NCBI GenBank assembly: GCA_012798535.1
Contig: JAAZMZ010000045.1
Span: 1-44,875 of the forward strand
Length of the DNA: 44,875 bases
Reading direction: 5' to 3'
DNA from: Leptolinea sp.
GTDB lineage: Bacteria > Chloroflexota > Anaerolineae > Anaerolineales > Anaerolineaceae
The notes below the pieces were generated by a model that saw nothing but the letters and a program-made list of their open reading frames with translations, made no database searches and was not told where the DNA came from. Positions 39,589 to 44,875 of this stretch are shown here, piece after piece (the stretch's first letter is position 1; each line of letters starts with the position of its first letter). Made by a program: the position numbers and the translations under genes.

Positions 39589-41247
39589 ATGTCTCAGGCG
39601 CTTTACCGTAAATGGCGTCCGCGTTTATGGGATCAGGTTGTAGGTCAGGAACCGGTCGTCAAAACCCTTCAAAATGCCATCCGCAGCGACCGGGTAGGTC
39701 ATGCCTATCTGTTTGCCGGGCCGCGTGGAACAGGTAAAACGACCACAGCTCGCCTGCTGGCAAAAGCCGTGAACTGTCTGGGGAAAGACATCACCCGCCG
39801 GCCCTGCGACGAGTGCGAAAACTGCCGGGCGGTCAATGAAAACCGCTTTTTGGACCTGATCGAGATCGACGCCGCCTCCAACACCAGTGTGGATGATATG
39901 CGCGATCTGCGTGACAAGATCAATTTCGCTCCCTCCCAGGGAAAATATAAAGTCTATATCATCGATGAAGTTCACATGCTCTCCACGGCTGCTTTCAACG
40001 CCCTGTTGAAAACTCTGGAAGAACCACCGCCGCATGCCATTTTCATCCTGGCAACCACGGAAATCCACAAGATACCCGCCACGGTGCTTTCACGCTGCCA
40101 AAGGCATGAATTTCGGCGTATCCCGGTGTCAGAGATCACCGCAACGCTGCGCAAGCTGGCAGACGGTGAAAAAATTGGTGTGGACGACGACGCACTGACA
40201 TTGATCGCCCGCCAGTCCACCGGAAGCCTGCGGGATGCCATATCTCTGCTTGACCAGCTTTCTTCCACCGGAGAACACGTCAACCTGGCATTGACACAGA
40301 CCGTATTGGGCACAGCCGCCCTGCAGGCTGTGATCGACCTGGTGGATACTCTGCTGGCAGAAGATTCTGCCGCCGGCTTGCAGGTGATCCATGCCGCATT
40401 GGATGCGGGCAGCGACGCCCGCCAGCTTGCCCGTCAGATGGTTGACTATCTGCGCGGTCTGCTGCAGGTGCGGGTCGGGAACGCGTCTATCGTTGACGCC
40501 ACCATCGAGAATCGAGAGAAAATGGCGGCTCAGGCAGAAAAATTCACCACCGCACGTCTGGTCGAAACCATCCGGCTGTTCAATGCGGCGGCCGGTGAAA
40601 CGCGTTCCACCTGGAATCCGGGCCTTCATCTGGAACTGGCTGTGATTTCCGCCGTGGAAGCAGCCCACCCGCCTGTGCAGATCGTAATGCAGACGGCTGA
40701 AGCTGAAGTCGATTTGCGGGAGATGAGAATGCCCGATTTTCAGCCAGCTGCCAGACAGGCCGCCCAACCCGCTCAGAATACCAGGGTTGTGAAGAAAGTG
40801 ACAGATATTTCCGACCTTCCACACCCGGTTGTGAAAACAGAACAATCAGCGGCTGAACCAGAAACCCTGCCAGCATATGTCAATCCATCCGCCTCAGAAG
40901 CGCAGATCAGTCTAGAAGAATTACAGAAAGCCTGGCCGCAGATCAGGGCAACAGTGAAGAAAGTGAAGGCACAGACCGAAGCGTTGTTGAACTCGGTCAA
41001 GAAGATCAACCTGGAAGGGAACCGGTTAAACCTCAGCTTTGCCAGTGATATTGTGAAACAGAAAATGGAAATGGACGACAACATGGAAATGACCCGGCGG
41101 GCTATTTACCATGTAACCAAAGCCAATCTACAAATTATCTGCACGGTGGTGAACACACGCGCAGTGAAATCTGAAAATACAGAGATCGCCCGGGAAGGAC
41201 TGATCGACGCAGCCATCAATCTGGGCGGACAGATCAAAAAGGAATAA
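39589..41247 (+). CDS. dnaX: DNA polymerase III subunit gamma/tau
   Basis: A 552-residue clamp-loader ATPase. Walker A is GPRGTGKTTTA, the zinc site is CDECENC with an upstream Cys, Walker B is KVYIIDEVHML and the SRC motif is VLSRCQRHEF. Domain III follows to about residue 370. The C-terminal region (about 380-550) is variable and should hold the polymerase-binding part. No clear slippery site for a shorter gamma form is seen. The ATG follows a TGGTGGA ribosome-binding site. It is followed by ybaB and recR, the classical order. Confidence 0.97.
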   Translation: MSQALYRKWRPRLWDQVVGQEPVVKTLQNAIRSDRVGHAYLFAGPRGTGKTTTARLLAKAVNCLGKDITRRPCDECENCRAVNENRFLDLIEIDAASNTSVDDMRDLRDKINFAPSQGKYKVYIIDEVHMLSTAAFNALLKTLEEPPPHAIFILATTEIHKIPATVLSRCQRHEFRRIPVSEITATLRKLADGEKIGVDDDALTLIARQSTGSLRDAISLLDQLSSTGEHVNLALTQTVLGTAALQAVIDLVDTLLAEDSAAGLQVIHAALDAGSDARQLARQMVDYLRGLLQVRVGNASIVDATIENREKMAAQAEKFTTARLVETIRLFNAAAGETRSTWNPGLHLELAVISAVEAAHPPVQIVMQTAEAEVDLREMRMPDFQPAARQAAQPAQNTRVVKKVTDISDLPHPVVKTEQSAAEPETLPAYVNPSASEAQISLEELQKAWPQIRATVKKVKAQTEALLNSVKKINLEGNRLNLSFASDIVKQKMEMDDNMEMTRRAIYHVTKANLQIICTVVNTRAVKSENTEIAREGLIDAAINLGGQIKKE

Positions 41248-41257
41248 GGAGAACACC

Positions 41258-41596
41258 ATGGCGAAGGGATTCAATCGACCAATGGGAATGGGCGGCGGAA
41301 TTGGGGGCGGAGGTATGATGTCGCAGTTTAAAAAATTACAGGAACAGATGGAAGCCGCTCAGGCACGTCTGACTGAGATGACCGTTACATCCAGCGTCGG
41401 CGGCGGCGCGGTGCAGGTTACCATGACAGGCGCTCAGGTCTGCCAATCGGTGATCATCGATCCGGAAATGCTCAAGGATGCCGACGCGGATATGCTGCAG
41501 GATCTCATTTTGAGCGCCGTCAACCAGGCTCTGGATAAATCTCGCGAACTGGCAACCGGTGAAATGGGGCCTCTGGCGGGCGGGCTACCGTTCTAA
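41258..41596 (+). CDS. ybaB: Nucleoid-associated protein YbaB/EbfC
   Basis: A 112-residue DNA-binding protein. The motif FKKLQEQMEAAQARLTEMTV and the conserved beta stretch (VQVTMTGAQVCQSVIIDPEML) are typical of YbaB/EbfC. The N-terminus has a Gly/Met-rich stretch (GMGGGIGGGGMMSQ). It forms dimers that bind DNA. The ATG follows AAGGAG at a good distance. It lies between dnaX and recR, as in many bacteria. Confidence 0.95.
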   Translation: MAKGFNRPMGMGGGIGGGGMMSQFKKLQEQMEAAQARLTEMTVTSSVGGGAVQVTMTGAQVCQSVIIDPEMLKDADADMLQDLILSAVNQALDKSRELATGEMGPLAGGLPF

Positions 41597-41599
41597 ACC

Positions 41600-42205
41600 A
41601 TGCCCATTCTGCCTGCTCCGGTCACCAATCTTTCCACCGCGCTCGAACGTCTTCCCGGCATTGGTCCAAAGACGGCTTCGAGACTGACCTTTTTTTTATT
41701 GCGCGCACCGGATGAAGTATCCCGCCAACTGGCGGAAGCTCTATCGGCATTGAAGAGTTCGACAGCCTTTTGTAAAATCTGTTTCAATATCACATCCTCA
41801 TCGCAGGAGATCTGTGATATCTGTGCCAATTCCAAACGGTCCAACGGATCGATCTGTGTGGTGGAAGAACCCCTGGATGTGATCGCCATCGAATCCACAG
41901 CCGCTTTCAACGGCCGCTATCATGTGCTGCACGGCGTGCTCTCCCCTATAGAAGGTATTGGCCCGGAGCATTTGCGGATAAAGGAATTGCTGGAGCGGCT
42001 GCGCACCGAGCCGGTAACCGAGATCATTCTGGCGACTAATCCAAGCATGGAGGGTGACGCGACTGCCCTGTACCTCAAGCAGCAGTTAGGGCAGCTCGGC
42101 ATCCGCATCACCCGCCTGGCGCGCGGTCTTCCCGCCGGCGGCGATCTGGAATACGCCGATCAGTCCACCCTGCTGCGCGCCCTGGCCGGCCGGCAGGAAA
42201 TGTAA
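41600..42205 (+). CDS. recR: Recombination protein RecR
   Basis: A 201-residue RecR. A helix-hairpin-helix (RLPGIGPKTASRLTFFLL), a zinc finger (CKICFN... CDIC) and a Toprim domain (ICVVEEPLDVIAIE) occur in this order, then the Walker-B-like C-terminal region. It loads RecA with RecO and RecF. The start follows the ybaB stop by 3 nt and has no clear ribosome-binding site, so translation is probably coupled. A bidirectional terminator follows. Confidence 0.97.
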   Translation: MPILPAPVTNLSTALERLPGIGPKTASRLTFFLLRAPDEVSRQLAEALSALKSSTAFCKICFNITSSSQEICDICANSKRSNGSICVVEEPLDVIAIESTAAFNGRYHVLHGVLSPIEGIGPEHLRIKELLERLRTEPVTEIILATNPSMEGDATALYLKQQLGQLGIRITRLARGLPAGGDLEYADQSTLLRALAGRQEM

Positions 42206-42231
42206 ACCCGGCAACCATGTAGAGAAAAGAA

Positions 42232-42264
42232 AAAGGGATGACATTTAAATCGTGTCATCCCTTT
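42232..42264. terminator. Bidirectional terminator between recR and the HerA-like gene
   Basis: A 12-bp perfect stem (42232-42243 with 42253-42264) with a 9-nt loop. A U-run follows on the minus strand (CCCTTTTTCTTTT). On the plus strand the run is shorter. Confidence 0.75.
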
Positions 42265-42301
42265 CTTATAAATCTCTGAATCGTATTATCAGTTCAGACC
42301 A

Positions 42302-44827
42302 TCATTTTTTAAAACCCGGAATGAACCGGTCCTGCAAGCCGGCTTTCACCACATAGTAAGGCAGCCAGACAATGCCAAACAATTCGGTGTAGATATCCTT
42401 TTTTGCAGGTGCGATGGATACTTCCTGAATATCTTCCGCCACCTTCTGCCATTTTTCTCTAACCGCGGCCAGTTCATCGGCTTTGTTGTTTTCCAGAGCG
42501 GATTTCTGTCCTTCCAGGACGGCCATATCCTGTTTTTCCTGCTCCACGCGGGCGGCTGCTTCTTCGGCCATGCGATGTTTGTTTAGCGTGGAAGAACCGC
42601 CGGACAGGGCAGAATTCAGACCGCTTTTCTTTCCACCAAGAATACCAAACAGAACATTCCCCACCACACTGGCGCCTTTGACTATTTCATCGGTCCGGCG
42701 GGCGGAAAGCTGGCTTTCTTTCTGCGAGATTTCGACCTGCTGCTTTTTGATCTTCGCGTCAATCGTGGAGGCTTTCACGGCATAGTCGCGTTCGATCTTT
42801 TCGAGTTCGTCTTTAGCCGCATCATCAGCTGCCTTGCGGCATGTCTCCAGAAATGCTTCCTTCGTCATGCCGGGCGCCGCCGTGGTCTTCAAGGATTTAT
42901 TGGACATCACCGATAGCGTACCTGTCCGATACGCCCAGTCCTCAAAGTCGCTCTGCATTTGCGACAGGCGTTTTGTTTCTGTAAGCCAGCCGGGAAGTGC
43001 GGTATACAGCGCGTTCCCCGGTTCACGTTGGGCTTTCAAAGATTTGATATCTTGCTCCTTGAAAGCAAAATCCTCCCAGTTAATGCGCCCGGAAACCTCT
43101 TCTTCTACAAGGCAGGTCATCCGTTTGCTCGAATCGATGTTCATCGATCGAGACAGATAATTCACCTGCAATTGCGCCAGCAGGGCAGGTCTATAAACCA
43201 GTCCACTTTGCGCGCCGGATACGCTGGCCTGTTCAGAAGCCTGAGAGAAAGACAGGTCATTCGGGAAGAAGACCTCATCCATACCCTGGGGAACTCCCGG
43301 CCGGGTTGTTGTGCGGGTTTCTCCGGTATTTGCGGCCTGCACGGCAAATACTCCGGCTGCAGTCTCACCGGCAACCGGAAAGGCGGCTCCGCGTGATGTC
43401 TTTTCAGCAGACATTTCCGCTGTTGGTTTTACTCCGGCCAGTGCGTTGACTGCAGGGATTTGCGTTCTCGCCAGCGGCCCGGCCAGATAATTCAGGCACC
43501 AGCGAGTGCCTATAAGCACAGGCCCTTTGGCATGAACATTTTGCACAAGAAAAATCCGTTTTCCCAGGGCAGAGATTGTCCTGTCTACTTCACTACGGTC
43601 AATACTCCCTGCCGCGCTGGTCAGCCCGTCCAGCAGTCGATTTTTATCCTGTTCAGTCTGCAGGCGGCCGATCACCCAGGTTCCTGCATTGGATAAAGCC
43701 TTGTAATCCAGGTCCACCGGGTTCTGGGTGGCCAGAACCAGCCCCACGCCAAAAGCCCGTGCCTGTTTGAGCATGCGCAAAATGACCGTGCGTGACGGGG
43801 GGTTGGCCACCGGCGGCAGGTATCCCATGATCTCATCGAAATACACCAACGCCCGCAGGCTGCTTGTGCCACGCTGTGTGCGCATCCATGATTCGATGGA
43901 GGAATACAGCATGGTCACGAAGAACATACGCTCGCTCTCACTGAGATGCGCGATATAGAAGATGGAATGCCGGGGTGATCCATCCTCTTTATATAGTATT
44001 TTTTGAATATCCAGTGTCTGTCCGCTCAACCAGATCTGGAAGGAAGGGGAAGCCATGAAGTTGTTCAGCAGCATGGACAATCCCATGCGGTCTTTTTCCG
44101 GGAAGAACCCATCCACCGGCAAAGCACCCAGGCGTTCAAAGGGCGGATTCTGCACCTGCAGGATCAGGTCGGAGAGCTGCAGGGTTTGCCCCTTGCTCCA
44201 GGCTGTTTCCAGCAGGTTTGATATAAGGATATGCTCACGCGAGCGAAGTGGATCGATATCTGTCACTCCCACCAGACCAAGCAAAGCGGTGACGATGCTG
44301 GCGATCTTCTCACGCAATATTTCTTCATTTCCCGGCCAGGGAACGTCTGGAGATTGAAAGGAAGCCAGGATATTTACCGGGACGCCGGAAGAAGAACCCG
44401 GCGTGTAAACCGTGAACTCAACCGAATTCTTCAGTTTTTCTAGTTGTTCTTTTCCCAGGCCGTAATCGGCCAGCCCTTTCTTCCAGGAAGCGGCTGTCTC
44501 CTGCGCCAGAACATCCACCGTCTTCCCCTCGCGGCGGGCTGTATCCGGATCGATCCAGGGCTGAAAATCGGCGGGCAGCAGATCAGGAAAATGCAGCAGC
44601 AGATTAGTCAGATCGCCTTTAGGATCGACGGCAATGGCCGGGATACCTTTCAAAGCCGCTTCTTCCAGCAGGCTGATGCAAAAGCCGGTCTTTCCAGAAC
44701 CGGTCATTCCGGTGATCACGGCATGTGTCGTCAAATCGGTCGGATCATACAGATAAGGATCGGCAGTTACTTTTCCCTGTTTGGGATCAAATATTCGCCC
44801 AAGATAGAAAGTGCTTTCGTCGCCCAT
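42302..44827 (-). CDS. HerA/VirB4-like ATPase with DUF87
   Basis: An 841-residue cytosolic ATPase. The N-terminus has a short HAS-barrel-like start, then Walker A GMTGSGKT (40-47) and a DUF87 ATPase core: PAIAVDPKGDLTNLLLHFP, RALVYFDEIMGYLPP (Walker B) and VLATQNPVDLDYKAL. After about 480 come a variable region and a coiled coil (about 670-760). HerA proteins form hexameric DNA translocases, often paired with the NurA nuclease. NurA is not seen next to it. The ATG at 44827 has GGAG 6 nt upstream; a TTG further up is unlikely. It is convergent with recR. Confidence 0.82.
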   Translation of the reverse strand: MGDESTFYLGRIFDPKQGKVTADPYLYDPTDLTTHAVITGMTGSGKTGFCISLLEEAALKGIPAIAVDPKGDLTNLLLHFPDLLPADFQPWIDPDTARREGKTVDVLAQETAASWKKGLADYGLGKEQLEKLKNSVEFTVYTPGSSSGVPVNILASFQSPDVPWPGNEEILREKIASIVTALLGLVGVTDIDPLRSREHILISNLLETAWSKGQTLQLSDLILQVQNPPFERLGALPVDGFFPEKDRMGLSMLLNNFMASPSFQIWLSGQTLDIQKILYKEDGSPRHSIFYIAHLSESERMFFVTMLYSSIESWMRTQRGTSSLRALVYFDEIMGYLPPVANPPSRTVILRMLKQARAFGVGLVLATQNPVDLDYKALSNAGTWVIGRLQTEQDKNRLLDGLTSAAGSIDRSEVDRTISALGKRIFLVQNVHAKGPVLIGTRWCLNYLAGPLARTQIPAVNALAGVKPTAEMSAEKTSRGAAFPVAGETAAGVFAVQAANTGETRTTTRPGVPQGMDEVFFPNDLSFSQASEQASVSGAQSGLVYRPALLAQLQVNYLSRSMNIDSSKRMTCLVEEEVSGRINWEDFAFKEQDIKSLKAQREPGNALYTALPGWLTETKRLSQMQSDFEDWAYRTGTLSVMSNKSLKTTAAPGMTKEAFLETCRKAADDAAKDELEKIERDYAVKASTIDAKIKKQQVEISQKESQLSARRTDEIVKGASVVGNVLFGILGGKKSGLNSALSGGSSTLNKHRMAEEAAARVEQEKQDMAVLEGQKSALENNKADELAAVREKWQKVAEDIQEVSIAPAKKDIYTELFGIVWLPYYVVKAGLQDRFIPGFKK

Positions 44828-44875
44828 ATTTCGCTCCAGGAATATCAATTTTTCTTAATTGATTCTAGCGTCAAA

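Noticed and set aside
39589..41247. Programmed frameshift in dnaX for a gamma form
   Set aside because: No A-AAA-AAG slippery run with a downstream stem is seen in the C-terminal half.

Overview
The window reads as a chromosomal stretch of a free-living bacterium of about 50-55% GC, with no mobile elements, rRNA, tRNA or CRISPR. Several traits together suggest the phylum Chloroflexota, most likely Anaerolineae: a long SARP/BTAD-AAA-TPR regulator, an alpha-glucan phosphorylase of the short DUF3417 type, lipoproteins with Thr/Pro-rich linkers, a prokaryotic translin homologue, a CcmE with Cys in place of His, and many promoters whose TATAAT box lies 6-7 nt before the start codon. The phylum is an inference from gene content, not a measured placement.

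Layout. 1-3900: a C39-like membrane-anchored peptidase (running off the left edge) and a YfhO-like membrane protein, divergently transcribed. 4039-7400: dnaK and a NfeD/ClpP-class membrane protease, divergent. 7403-12892: UPF0316 protein, glucan phosphorylase, a lipoprotein and a secreted protein made of four 90-residue repeats, all on the minus strand. 13003-15389: an MFS exporter and an ArsR-type regulator in an apparently self-regulated operon. 15498-15959: a GNAT acetyltransferase. 15964-24369: a complete System I cytochrome c maturation operon, in order ccmE-F-H-G, a CcmI-like zinc-ribbon protein, a dihaem lipoprotein, ccmA-B-C-D. 24531-25610: ssb and translin. 25651-32223: nadK, a zinc-finger membrane protein, recN and the SARP regulator. 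32436-34826: mutS2. 34913-37903: a methyltransferase-like membrane protein, an MFS exporter, a small ABM-like protein and a YjjX-type NTPase. 38136-42205: a YacP-like nuclease, a lamin-tail-like protein, DUF1992, dnaX, ybaB, recR. 42302-44827: a HerA-like ATPase.

Functionally the window mixes housekeeping DNA maintenance (ssb, recN, mutS2, dnaX-ybaB-recR, HerA), protein quality control (dnaK, nfeD), glycogen breakdown, and haem delivery to exported c-type cytochromes. No stretch above 300 bases lacks a gene. The two largest gaps are the most interesting non-coding parts: 37904-38135 carries a probable free-standing structured RNA on the minus strand, and 32224-32435 carries tandem direct repeats, a promoter-like box and a strong terminator just after the SARP gene, suggesting a short regulated transcript.
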